From: Candidatus Omnitrophota bacterium
GTDB taxonomy: Bacteria; Omnitrophota; Gorgyraeia; Velamenicoccales; Velamenicoccaceae
Length of the DNA: 39,965 nt
Assembly: GCA_028717105.1 (NCBI GenBank)
Contig: JAQUOM010000002.1
Coordinates: forward strand, 1 to 39,965
Reading direction: 5' to 3'
Below the pieces are notes generated by a model. The model saw nothing but the letters and a program-made list of their open reading frames with translations, was not told the DNA's origin and did no database searches. The position numbers and the translations under genes were made by a program. This document shows positions 1 through 8,117 of this stretch, piece by piece (position 1 is the stretch's first letter; each line of letters starts with the position of its first letter).

Positions 1-1072
1 CGGCCAGGGCAAAGACCTTGGTGCCCTTGCTCTTCTCGGTGCCGATCGAGCGGAACCATTCCGGGGTATCCAGGATGACGACCGGGACATTGGCTAAAGT
101 TTCGACGTTGTTGATCACCGTCGGTTTACCCCACAGACCGGATACGGTCGGGTAGGGCGGCCGCGGCCGCGGCATCCCGCGATCCCCCTCGATGGATTTG
201 ATCAGCGCCGTCTCCTCGCCGCACACGAAAGCGCCGGCGCCAAGCCGGATTTCGATATCGAAATCCATCGGGGATCCGAAAATATGCTTGCCCAGGAACC
301 CGGCGGCGCGTGCGACTTCGATGGCCTTGGTCAACCGTTCGACCGCCAGGGGATACTCGGCGCGGATGTAGACGAATCCGCGTGTGGCGCCGATGGCGTA
401 GGCCCCGAGCATCATGCCTTCGAGCACCGTGTGCGGGTCGCCCTCGATCGTGCTGCGATCCATGAAGGCGCCGGGGTCTCCCTCATCGGCATTACAGATA
501 AGAAATTTTTCAGTTGTTTTCTGGCGGGCCGTCAATTCCCACTTGATGCCGGTGGGAAAACCGGCGCCGCCGCGGCCCCTCAAACCCGACTTCTTGACCT
601 GGGCGATGACCTCTTCCGGGCGCATCTCCGTCAAGACTTTAGCCAAGGCCTCATAACCGCGCACAGATAAATAATCATCGATCTTTTCAGGATCAATGAT
701 ACCGCAATTTCTCAGGACGATGCGCATCTGCCTGCCGAAAAAATTCACATCCCCAAAGACACGGAAAAACCTGTTATACAGATGGTCCTCATCTATGCTC
801 AACCGCGCCACCGGCCTCTTCTTCAGGATATGGCCCTCGATGATCTCCGGGATGTCCTGTATCCCGACATTCCCGTAAATCGTGTATTGGGGATTGATAA
901 CCATGATAGGCCCCTTGGCGCACATCCCCAGGCACCCCGAAAGATGGATGCTCACCCGGCCCGAAAGCTCATGCTTGGCCAGCTCCGCTTCAATCGCCGC
1001 TTCCAATTCTTTGGACCTCTTGTGGATACAGGTCGGTCCGTCGCATAATGTAATCACGTATCGTCTTGGCAT
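1..1072 (-). CDS. NuoF/HydB-like NAD(H)-binding flavoprotein subunit with N-terminal thioredoxin-like [2Fe-2S] domain (partial, runs off left edge)
   Basis: Hand translation of minus strand: MPRRYVITLCDGPTCIHKRSKELEAAI...GCLGMCAKGP...GLRGRGGAGFPTGIKWE...NADEGDPGAFMDRS...GAGAYVCGEETALI-like motifs typical of the NuoF/HoxF/HndC family. Confidence 0.9.
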   Translation of the reverse strand, partial: MPRRYVITLCDGPTCIHKRSKELEAAIEAELAKHELSGRVSIHLSGCLGMCAKGPIMVINPQYTIYGNVGIQDIPEIIEGHILKKRPVARLSIDEDHLYNRFFRVFGDVNFFGRQMRIVLRNCGIIDPEKIDDYLSVRGYEALAKVLTEMRPEEVIAQVKKSGLRGRGGAGFPTGIKWELTARQKTTEKFLICNADEGDPGAFMDRSTIEGDPHTVLEGMMLGAYAIGATRGFVYIRAEYPLAVERLTKAIEVARAAGFLGKHIFGSPMDFDIEIRLGAGAFVCGEETALIKSIEGDRGMPRPRPPYPTVSGLWGKPTVINNVETLANVPVVILDTPEWFRSIGTEKSKGTKVFALA

Positions 1073-1098
1073 CTCTTCGTCCCTTCCCGCTGATTGTT

Positions 1099-1210
1099 GT
1101 CACCAGGTCACCATGTCACTCGTCACCCGTCGGATTTCCAATAACCAATCACCAACGACCAATCAATAAACAACCAAGGAACAAATTGGAAATTGGTAAT
1201 TGGACATTGA
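1099..1210. repeat. TTGG/CCAA-rich intergenic repeat, copy A
   Basis: Aligns with copy B; imperfect terminal inverted repeat CCAATAACCAAT/ATTGGTAATTGG. Confidence 0.8.
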
Positions 1211-1236
1211 TAATTTTCTTGTATCCTGCCGTCTTT

Positions 1237-1596
1237 TCAATGAATAATCCACTCCTTGACCACTTCGCCCTTCTTCAAATGCCGATCGATGATCTGGCGC
1301 GCCATGTCCGGGGTCACTTTGCCGTATTTGATGGGAATCTTGCCCTCCTCCACCACCTCCACCGTCGGCTCGAGGTTACAGCGCCCGGCGCACCCCTTCT
1401 GGCTTAAATAAACATCCGTCAATCCTTCTTTTTTGATCGCGTTCTCAAAAACCTCCATGACATCTTTTGAACCGGCCGCGACCTCACACGTCGCCATGCC
1501 GACATAAACACGCTTCGTCGAAAGATATCCCCTGCTTAAGATACGGTTAATCGCCTCAGCCCTTTTCTTTTTAATTATATCCAATGGCGTCGTCAC
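1237..1596 (-). CDS. (2Fe-2S) thioredoxin-like ferredoxin domain protein, hydrogenase/NuoE-like
   Basis: Track ORF 1237..1665; internal GTG at 1596 is preceded by AAGGAGGT. Motifs VGMATCEVAAGS...LSQKGCAGRCNLEPTVEV; precedes the NuoF-like gene. Confidence 0.8.
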   Translation of the reverse strand: MTTPLDIIKKKRAEAINRILSRGYLSTKRVYVGMATCEVAAGSKDVMEVFENAIKKEGLTDVYLSQKGCAGRCNLEPTVEVVEEGKIPIKYGKVTPDMARQIIDRHLKKGEVVKEWIIH

Positions 1597-1671
1597 GCTA
1601 AGCACCTCCTTCATTTTGCCCATATCAAGATATTTTTCCCTAAAAGCTCGAACAGGAGACGACACGGCCTC

Positions 1672-3507
1672 TCATCCTACTTCAAACACAAATGCATTGC
1701 CGTTCGGACGCGGCTCTGCCCAAATACTGCCCTCGTGCTTCTCGATGATCTCTTTACTGACAAACAACCCCAGACCCGTCCCCTGGACCACCCTCGTCTC
1801 TTCGCTCTTGAGGCGCGAGAACCTCCGAAAAAGTTTGTCGATCTCCTCCTGTGAAAGAGGACGGCCGTCGTTATAAATCTCGACGCGCACCCGGCTGTCC
1901 GTCCTGGAGGCATCGACGACGATTTGGCCGTCCTTCTGCCCATATTTAACGGCATTCCCGATCAGATTATTGGCGACGATCTGCAAAAGGTCGGCATCGG
2001 CCATGATCTTGAGGCCTGCCGGGACCTTATTGACCACCTGCATCCCCTTGTCAGCCGCCTGCTTGGCAAAGGCGTCCAGGGCTGCGTCCAGCACGTTCTC
2101 CTTTAACAAGATGTCTGCTTTATGGACGACAATCTCGCCTTTTTCGAGACGGCTCAGGTTCAGGAAATTTTTGACGGTCGCCTCCAGGTAATCCAGGTTA
2201 CGCGCCACGGAGTCCAAGGCCTTGCGCTGTTTAAAATTCACCATGCCCAGGAAACCGTCGCGGACCGTGTAAGCGTTCATGATCGTCGAAGACAAGATTC
2301 CTTTAAGCTCATGAGACACAAAGCCGACCAGGTCCAGATAGTTCTTGTTCAAAACGGCCAGTTCTTTATTGAGTGCTTCCAGTTTCTTTTCGCGTTCATC
2401 GATCTTTCCGGCCATATCGTTAAAGGCCTCCGCCAACACGTCGATCTCCCGGACGCGGCTGTTGAACATTCCTATCCTGTGAGATAAATCTCCCTGGGAC
2501 AGACGCCCCGCAGCTACCAACAATTTCGTCAAAGGCCGCGTCATCGCCTGGGCAATGACAAGAGCCAGGGCGATCGCCAATAACGACGCGCAGACAACGA
2601 TTGCCAAAAAACCAAAAAAGATGTTACGCCGCATATCCGTAAAAGGCTTCTCGAGAATCCCGACATACAGGATCCCGATAACCCTACCTTCAATATTACG
2701 GATCGGCTCATATGCCGTCAGGTACCAGTCGGTAACCACGAACGCGCGGTCCAGCCACGTCTGCCCTTCTTCGACGACCTTTTTGTAAACGGTTTCAGAA
2801 ACCCTCGTGCCGATGGCGCGCTCTCCGCTCTTGTCTAAAACGTTAGTCGCGATCCTGACGTCGTCCAAAAAGATCGTCACCGTCCCCGTCGGACGGCCTT
2901 CATACATCTGATCTTCAAAAACGAAATAGCGGATCTTGTCCACCAGGTCGAAATCCCTGTTGACGATCTTGCCGCCGTACATGACGGCCCGCACATGGCC
3001 GGCGCCGTCCAAAAGCGGCTTGGCGTACCCTGCCGCCATCGCGCTATCTAAAACCTTGCGATCCGTAGGCCGGGCTTTCGGCGTCGGCCTGATATTGATC
3101 ACAGACTTCTGGTATAACGATCGGCCCATCTCTTTTAATTCCTGCGGGCCGATGATGCGGGTCGCGGCCAGGGCCTTGCCCTCGAACGCCGCGCGGACAA
3201 CTTCACTGCTGACGCCGCGAAGCCCGCTCCTGTCGACGACCGAAATATAATCCAGGCCGATCTGATCTTTGAGCTTTTCCAGGTCATTGGACGGCCCGAC
3301 GAGGTTAAACGCCAGGCGGATCCTGTCGATCTCCGTGTTGTAGGCCCATCGGGCCACTTTCAGGTCGTTCTTGATCTGTCTCTGCGCCCGCTCGATGATG
3401 TTGCTTTTGATGACGCAATAGCCGAAAATGGCCAGGGATACCGCCAAAAGAAAAATGACGGCGAAAAACGATAAAATAATATTCGTTTTAAGATTTCTGC
3501 TCTTCAT
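1672..3507 (-). CDS. Membrane sensor histidine kinase (extracytoplasmic cache-like sensor, HAMP, HisKA, HATPase_c)
   Basis: N-terminal TM, large extracellular domain, second TM, LVGFVSHELKGILS H-box, GTGLGLFVSKEIIEKHEGSIWAE G-box. Confidence 0.9.
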   Translation of the reverse strand: MKSRNLKTNIILSFFAVIFLLAVSLAIFGYCVIKSNIIERAQRQIKNDLKVARWAYNTEIDRIRLAFNLVGPSNDLEKLKDQIGLDYISVVDRSGLRGVSSEVVRAAFEGKALAATRIIGPQELKEMGRSLYQKSVINIRPTPKARPTDRKVLDSAMAAGYAKPLLDGAGHVRAVMYGGKIVNRDFDLVDKIRYFVFEDQMYEGRPTGTVTIFLDDVRIATNVLDKSGERAIGTRVSETVYKKVVEEGQTWLDRAFVVTDWYLTAYEPIRNIEGRVIGILYVGILEKPFTDMRRNIFFGFLAIVVCASLLAIALALVIAQAMTRPLTKLLVAAGRLSQGDLSHRIGMFNSRVREIDVLAEAFNDMAGKIDEREKKLEALNKELAVLNKNYLDLVGFVSHELKGILSSTIMNAYTVRDGFLGMVNFKQRKALDSVARNLDYLEATVKNFLNLSRLEKGEIVVHKADILLKENVLDAALDAFAKQAADKGMQVVNKVPAGLKIMADADLLQIVANNLIGNAVKYGQKDGQIVVDASRTDSRVRVEIYNDGRPLSQEEIDKLFRRFSRLKSEETRVVQGTGLGLFVSKEIIEKHEGSIWAEPRPNGNAFVFEVG

Positions 3508-4144
3508 GGATCTCAGCAATGGATTTTTCCAGCCCGTTGACAATAAAATAAATCACGGTCTCAAGTTCCAGCACCAGGTTGACATTATTGATGAAGCAGT
3601 CGCTGGACGCCCTCAGGCGGATGGGGGCAAAATTAACGATTCCCTTGATACCGGCCGAAAGCATCAAATCCAGCACCTGCTGGGCGGCGATATCCGGGAC
3701 GGCGATAATGCCGATCCTGATGTGGTTGGCCCGGGAAAAATTTTTCAACTCTTCCAACGGCAAAACCGGGATATCACCCTCTTTGTGGTGATACTTGGCC
3801 GGATCGATATCAAAACACGCCGCGATCTTGACGCCTTCTTTTTCAAACCCCTTATATTTCATCAGCGCTGCGCCGATATTTCCGCCCCCGACAATGACCA
3901 CTTTCTGCTGTTCATTCTTTCCCAAGATATGGTTCAATTTCTCAAGGAGCGCTTCGATCTGATAACCGCCGCGCTTGTTGCCGCAGATACCAAAGAGTGA
4001 AAAATCCTTGCGCACCTGAGATGCCGTCACGCCAACAGCATCTGCCAGATTATCGGAAAAAACCTTCACAAACCCCAGGCTGTGGAGCCTATGAAGGGCA
4101 TTCTTATACCTGAGCAGCCTGATAATACACTTTTTATTGGCCAT
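3488..4144 (-). CDS. rex: Redox-sensing transcriptional repressor Rex
   Basis: HTH VGVTASQVRKDFSLFG, NAD-binding VVIVGGGNIGAALM; start MANKK at 4144 preferred over the TTG start at 4189, which would swallow an operator-like site. Confidence 0.9.
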   Translation of the reverse strand: MANKKCIIRLLRYKNALHRLHSLGFVKVFSDNLADAVGVTASQVRKDFSLFGICGNKRGGYQIEALLEKLNHILGKNEQQKVVIVGGGNIGAALMKYKGFEKEGVKIAACFDIDPAKYHHKEGDIPVLPLEELKNFSRANHIRIGIIAVPDIAAQQVLDLMLSAGIKGIVNFAPIRLRASSDCFINNVNLVLELETVIYFIVNGLEKSIAEIHEEQKS

Positions 4145-4160
4145 AGAAGGAAAATATTTA

Positions 4161-4178
4161 TTGTTATTAAATTCACAA
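4161..4178. promoter_or_regulatory. Rex-box-like operator TTGTTATTAAATTCACAA
   Basis: 11/12 match to TTGTGA-N6-TCACAA, just upstream of the rex start codon. Confidence 0.65.
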
Positions 4179-4189
4179 TAACCAAACAA

Positions 4190-4217
4190 AATATACCATA
4201 TATCAGGCCATTGTCAA
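4190..4217 (-). promoter_or_regulatory. Predicted sigma70 promoter for rex operon (TTGACA-N16-TATATT)
   Basis: Minus strand TTGACAATGGCCTGATATATGGTATATT between the two Rex-box-like sites. Confidence 0.6.
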
Positions 4218-4224
4218 TATAGTT

Positions 4225-4242
4225 TTGTGAATAATTTCACTA
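4225..4242. promoter_or_regulatory. Rex-box-like operator TTGTGAATAATTTCACTA
   Basis: 11/12 match to TTGTGA-N6-TCACAA, upstream of the predicted -35. Confidence 0.65.
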
Positions 4243-4318
4243 TAAAATGGCCTATTCTTGGACTAAAAGGATCTGCCTTAAAGCGCGGCCAGAAGAGGTT
4301 AAGAAAGGCTATGGGAGA

Positions 4319-5497
4319 TCAGGAAGGAACGGAGCGTCCGGAGCGTCTTAAAAAAACCCAAAAAACGGCAAAAGCAGCGGCTTCCAATAGCCCGACAAAG
4401 AAAAACACAAAGCGGATGTCGCCATCATAAAAAGAACCGACGATAAAACTTCCCAGAAACCAGGCGCCGCCGTAAATCGCATTGAAAAAACCATAAGCGA
4501 AACCTCTTTTCTGAAGATGCGTGAGGTCGGCAACTCCGGCCCGCATGATCGTCTCGTGCATCCCCATGATAATACCCCACATGACGGCGGCGGCAACGAC
4601 CAGGGCGACCGCCGAAGATAAAAATACAAAAAACGGCAGCAAGGCCGTCATAAGAGGAATAAGCCCCAAGGTCTTGAGCCCCCAGCGATCATAGGCGCGG
4701 CCGACGATCAATGCCGCCCCCCCATCGACAGCCATGGCCAGCGCATAGATCAACGGAATCCAGGCATCGGGAAGCAATGCGAGCGTTTTCCAGTGGTAAG
4801 AAATGATCTGGAAGTTCACGAAACCAGCGACACACAAAGAGCTGAAGATCATGTAATGCCAATAGGCTGCGGGCAACTTCGCCTTCTCGTCGGTGTCTTT
4901 GGCGCTTTGGGGAGCCTCGAAATCTTCGGGCCTTTGTGCCTGCGACCTGGCAAATATCAAAGATACTAAAGTGAAAACAGCCGGAATGACCAAAACAGCG
5001 AACCCGAGGCGAAAATTGTCTTTCCAGAAAACGATCCCTGCGAAGAGAAGCGGACCGGCGATGGCGCCGATCTGGTCCAGGGCCTCATGGATGGCGAACC
5101 CCCAGCCGCGGCCGACCTGCTTGGTCGCATACGACAGGATCGTATCGCGCGCCGGAGAGCGGACAGCTTTTCCCACACGCTCCAGAATGATGAATAACGC
5201 TGCAACCTGCCAATGGCCGGCCAGGGCCAAGAGCGGGATCGCAAAAATCAGGCCGTAACCAAGAAACGTCAGAGGCCAGTAAGCGCGCGTCTTGTCGGCA
5301 GCAAACCCGAAAACCAGCCTCAATCCATAACCGAGAAATTCACCCAGCCCGGAAACAAAACCGACCGCGGCGGCGGAAGCCCCCAGAAACGCCAGATAAG
5401 GGCCCGTCATGCTGCGGCCGCCCTCATAGGCGATGTCGCCGAAGAGGCTGACAAGCCCCATGATCATAATGAAACGCATGGCGGAACTTTTATTCAT
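4319..5497 (-). CDS. MFS transporter
   Basis: About 12 hydrophobic segments; GDIAYEGGRSMTGPYLAFLGAS, RVGKAVRSPARDTILS. Confidence 0.85.
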   Translation of the reverse strand: MNKSSAMRFIMIMGLVSLFGDIAYEGGRSMTGPYLAFLGASAAAVGFVSGLGEFLGYGLRLVFGFAADKTRAYWPLTFLGYGLIFAIPLLALAGHWQVAALFIILERVGKAVRSPARDTILSYATKQVGRGWGFAIHEALDQIGAIAGPLLFAGIVFWKDNFRLGFAVLVIPAVFTLVSLIFARSQAQRPEDFEAPQSAKDTDEKAKLPAAYWHYMIFSSLCVAGFVNFQIISYHWKTLALLPDAWIPLIYALAMAVDGGAALIVGRAYDRWGLKTLGLIPLMTALLPFFVFLSSAVALVVAAAVMWGIIMGMHETIMRAGVADLTHLQKRGFAYGFFNAIYGGAWFLGSFIVGSFYDGDIRFVFFFVGLLEAAAFAVFWVFLRRSGRSVPS

Positions 5498-5532
5498 AAA
5501 ACCATTATACTTGGCGTTGGCCCAAAATAAAC

Positions 5533-5582
5533 AAAAAAGAGGCCTGGGCCGAAAGACCGTTTTCCCGGACCCAAGCCTCTTT
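5533..5582 (-). terminator. Intrinsic terminator after the Amt-PII operon
   Basis: Imperfect hairpin AAAGAGGC...GCCTCTTT with T6 tract on the minus strand. Confidence 0.7.
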
Positions 5583-5612
5583 ATCTTTTTTTCCTATGAA
5601 CGAGAAACACAT

Positions 5613-5954
5613 TTACCCGATAGCCACGCTACCGCATTCTTCCGTGCGGATACGGATACACTCTTTTAAGTCCAAGACGAAGATCTTGCCGTCTCCCGTC
5701 TCCCCTGTCTTGGCCCCCTTGACGATTGCTTTGATCGTCGGCTCAACATAGTTCTCGTTGACCGCAATCTCAAGGCGGATCTTGCGCAGGAGGTTCCCCA
5801 TTTCTTTAGCGCCGCGATAAACCTCTGTAACGCCTTTCTGGCGGCCATGGCCTAAAACTTCACTGACCGTCATCAGGTTGATCCCGGCCTCATAGAGCTC
5901 ATCCCGCACCGCCTCAAACCGGCCGGGCTGAACAATAGCGATAATAAGTTTCAT
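5613..5954 (-). CDS. P-II family nitrogen regulatory protein (copy 1)
   Basis: [20 protein letters not shown]...[14 protein letters not shown]...[14 protein letters not shown]. Confidence 0.95.
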   Translation of the reverse strand: MKLIIAIVQPGRFEAVRDELYEAGINLMTVSEVLGHGRQKGVTEVYRGAKEMGNLLRKIRLEIAVNENYVEPTIKAIVKGAKTGETGDGKIFVLDLKECIRIRTEECGSVAIG

Positions 5955-5987
5955 GATCGACCCTCTCCTTTCTTGTCTAGAGATCGC

Positions 5988-7214
5988 CTATTCTATGATC
6001 GTATAGGCCCGTTCGTGGTGTTGGCTGAGATCCAAGCCTGCCTCTTCATCATTTTGCTCGATACGGATCCCCATCAACACGTCGATGACCTTATAAATGA
6101 CCAGGGTCGCGATGATGCAATAGGCCAACGTCGCGCCGACCGCGATCAACTGCTTCAAGAACAACTCGGACCCGCCGAAGAACAAGCCGTCCGCGCCGGC
6201 GGCATTCACGGCCCTGGATGCGAAAAGACCGGTAGCCAGAGCCCCCCAAATGCCTCCCACGCAATGAACGCCGAACGCGTCAAGCGCGTCGTCATAACCC
6301 ATCCTGGGCTTGATGATGGTCGCAGCGACATAACAAAAGACGCTGACCGCCAGGCCGATAATGATCGCAGGCACAACACTCACGAAACCGGCGGCGGGAG
6401 TAATCGCCACCAGCCCCGCCACGGCGCCGGACGCCACGCCGAACATCGTCGGTTTACCCACGCGCAGCCATTCGATCACCGCCCAGCTCAGGCCCGCGGC
6501 CGCCGCGGCTGCATGGGTCACGACAAACGCGTTGGCCGCCAGACCATTGGCCCCCAGAGCGCTGCCGGCGTTAAACCCGAACCAGCCAAACCACAATAAA
6601 GCCGTTCCCAAAACGACAAACGGCAGATTGTGCGGGGGCGGAATGCTCTTATCCAAACATTTTCTGCGGCCGATGACAACGGCTGTTACAAGGGCCGCAA
6701 TGCCGGCGTTGATATGGACAACTGTCCCGCCGGCAAAATCCAGGGCGCCGAGATTCCGGATCCATCCGCCGATACCCCAAACCCAATGGCACACCGGGTC
6801 GTAAACAAACGTTGCCCACAAGAGCGTAAAAACGACAAAGGCCGAAAATTTCATACGCTCGGCAAAAGCACCGATGATCAAAGCCGGCGTAATCACTGCA
6901 AACATCGCCTGGAAGATCATAAACGCCATATGCGGGATCGTCGCCGCGTAATCGGCGAACGGTTCCTGGCCGACGCCGTTGAGGCCCGCCCATTGCAGGC
7001 CGCCGATAAAGCTGTTTCCAGGAGCAAACGACAGGCTGTAGCCGAACAAAACCCATTGCAGACTCATCACGCACAAAATAATAAAACACTGCATCAAAAC
7101 ACTCAAGATGTTCTTCCGCCGGACCATGCCTCCGTAAAAAAATGCCAGGCCCGGGGTCATCAGCATGACCAAAGCCGATGAGATCAAAACCCATGCCGTA
7201 TCCCCAGAATTCAT
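5988..7214 (-). CDS. amt: Ammonium transporter (Amt family, copy 1)
   Basis: MTPGLAFFYGGMVRRKN, FAGGTVVHINAG, LWFGWFGFNAGSA. Confidence 0.95.
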   Translation of the reverse strand: MNSGDTAWVLISSALVMLMTPGLAFFYGGMVRRKNILSVLMQCFIILCVMSLQWVLFGYSLSFAPGNSFIGGLQWAGLNGVGQEPFADYAATIPHMAFMIFQAMFAVITPALIIGAFAERMKFSAFVVFTLLWATFVYDPVCHWVWGIGGWIRNLGALDFAGGTVVHINAGIAALVTAVVIGRRKCLDKSIPPPHNLPFVVLGTALLWFGWFGFNAGSALGANGLAANAFVVTHAAAAAAGLSWAVIEWLRVGKPTMFGVASGAVAGLVAITPAAGFVSVVPAIIIGLAVSVFCYVAATIIKPRMGYDDALDAFGVHCVGGIWGALATGLFASRAVNAAGADGLFFGGSELFLKQLIAVGATLAYCIIATLVIYKVIDVLMGIRIEQNDEEAGLDLSQHHERAYTIIE

Positions 7215-7226
7215 AACATTTCCTCC

Positions 7227-7251
7227 TTAATTCCGCCTCTGGCGGAATTAA
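7227..7251. repeat. Perfect 11-bp inverted repeat TTAATTCCGCC-TCT-GGCGGAATTAA next to the amt SD
   Basis: Direct reading; SD TCCTCCTT (complement) at 7221-7228 overlaps the arm. Confidence 0.85.
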
Positions 7252-7347
7252 CTCCGCAGCCTACGCAGTCAATTTCAGGAGCAGCCTCTGGCGCTTGCGA
7301 GTAAAATTGACGAGTGGTCAGGCAAGGAGTCTTTGTTCTAATTATCA

Positions 7348-7362
7348 TCCGCCTCGGGCGGA
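7348..7362. repeat. Hairpin TCCGCC-TCG-GGCGGA related to the 7227 element
   Basis: Direct reading. Confidence 0.6.
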
Positions 7363-7497
7363 ATGAGACCCTTCGCTGCTTTGAAATATCTCCCGTGACC
7401 TTTTGTTAATCCAATTGAATAAAAAAAATAAAAAAACCCTCCTTTCTATTTTTGAGGCCTTTTAAAAAACCACCCTTCATCACACAGGTTTAAAGCA

Positions 7498-7674
7498 TCA
7501 AATATTCAATCTCTCCTGCACAAGGCGAGCATAAACCCTGTTGATCCTGCCCGTCCTGAACCAACGCTCGATTGTTGCAACCTGGATATCCAGGATGCGC
7601 GATAGGTCGTATAACGTATAGTGCTTCTGCGCTTTTAATATTTGCACCCTCCGTATTAATTCAGGATCTCTCAT
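7498..7674 (-). CDS. 58-aa helix-turn-helix mini-protein between PII and Amt genes
   Basis: Hand translation: MRDPELIRRVQILKAQKHYTLYDLSRILDIQVATIERWFRTGRINRVYARLVQERLNI*; HTH-like LYDLSRILDIQVATIERWFRTG; absent from the track, whose shortest entries are 60 aa. Confidence 0.75.
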   Translation of the reverse strand: MRDPELIRRVQILKAQKHYTLYDLSRILDIQVATIERWFRTGRINRVYARLVQERLNI

Positions 7675-7704
7675 GATGACCTTTGCCTTGCGCGCGACGG
7701 GCCG

Positions 7705-8046
7705 TCAGATAGCGCCCTCGCCCGTTTCTTTGGTGCGTATCCTCATGACATCCGAAACAGGCGAAACAAATATCTTGCCGTCTCCTATCTCACCCGTCTG
7801 GGCCGCCCTGGCGATGACCTCCACGAACCTCACCGCGTCGCCATCGCTCACCACCGTCTCGATCTTGATTTTCGGCAGGAGGTCCACTTTGTATTCCCTG
7901 CCGCGGAATTGTTCCATCAAACCTTTCTGACGCCCGTGCCCTTCGATACGCATTACCATTAATCCCGGCGCGCCGGCACTTTTCAGGGCTTCCACAACGT
8001 CTTCCAATTTCTCTACGCGGATCACTGCTTCAATTTTTTTCATCAT
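7705..8046 (-). CDS. P-II family nitrogen regulatory protein (copy 2)
   Basis: MKKIEAVIRVEKLEDVVEAL...GHGRQKGLMEQFRGREYKVDLLPKIKIE...TGEIGDGKIFV. Confidence 0.95.
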   Translation of the reverse strand: MMKKIEAVIRVEKLEDVVEALKSAGAPGLMVMRIEGHGRQKGLMEQFRGREYKVDLLPKIKIETVVSDGDAVRFVEVIARAAQTGEIGDGKIFVSPVSDVMRIRTKETGEGAI

Positions 8047-8117
8047 GGCACCTCTTGTGGCAGATCAAAGAGGACCGGCGGTACGCCGAAACCGGCGCGC
8101 CGCCGGCCTTTCCTCGA

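Noticed and set aside
1085-1225. CRISPR-like array suggested by short recurring CCAAT/ATTGG motifs
   Set aside because: No regular repeat/spacer periodicity; motifs are degenerate and partly inverted.
4227-4430. Small plus-strand ORF starting in the rex upstream region
   Set aside because: Overlaps the MFS gene end and Rex-box region; no RBS or recognisable sequence.
5973-6599. 208-aa plus-strand ORF, and similar ORFs opposite both amt genes
   Set aside because: Antisense to well-supported Amt coding sequence.
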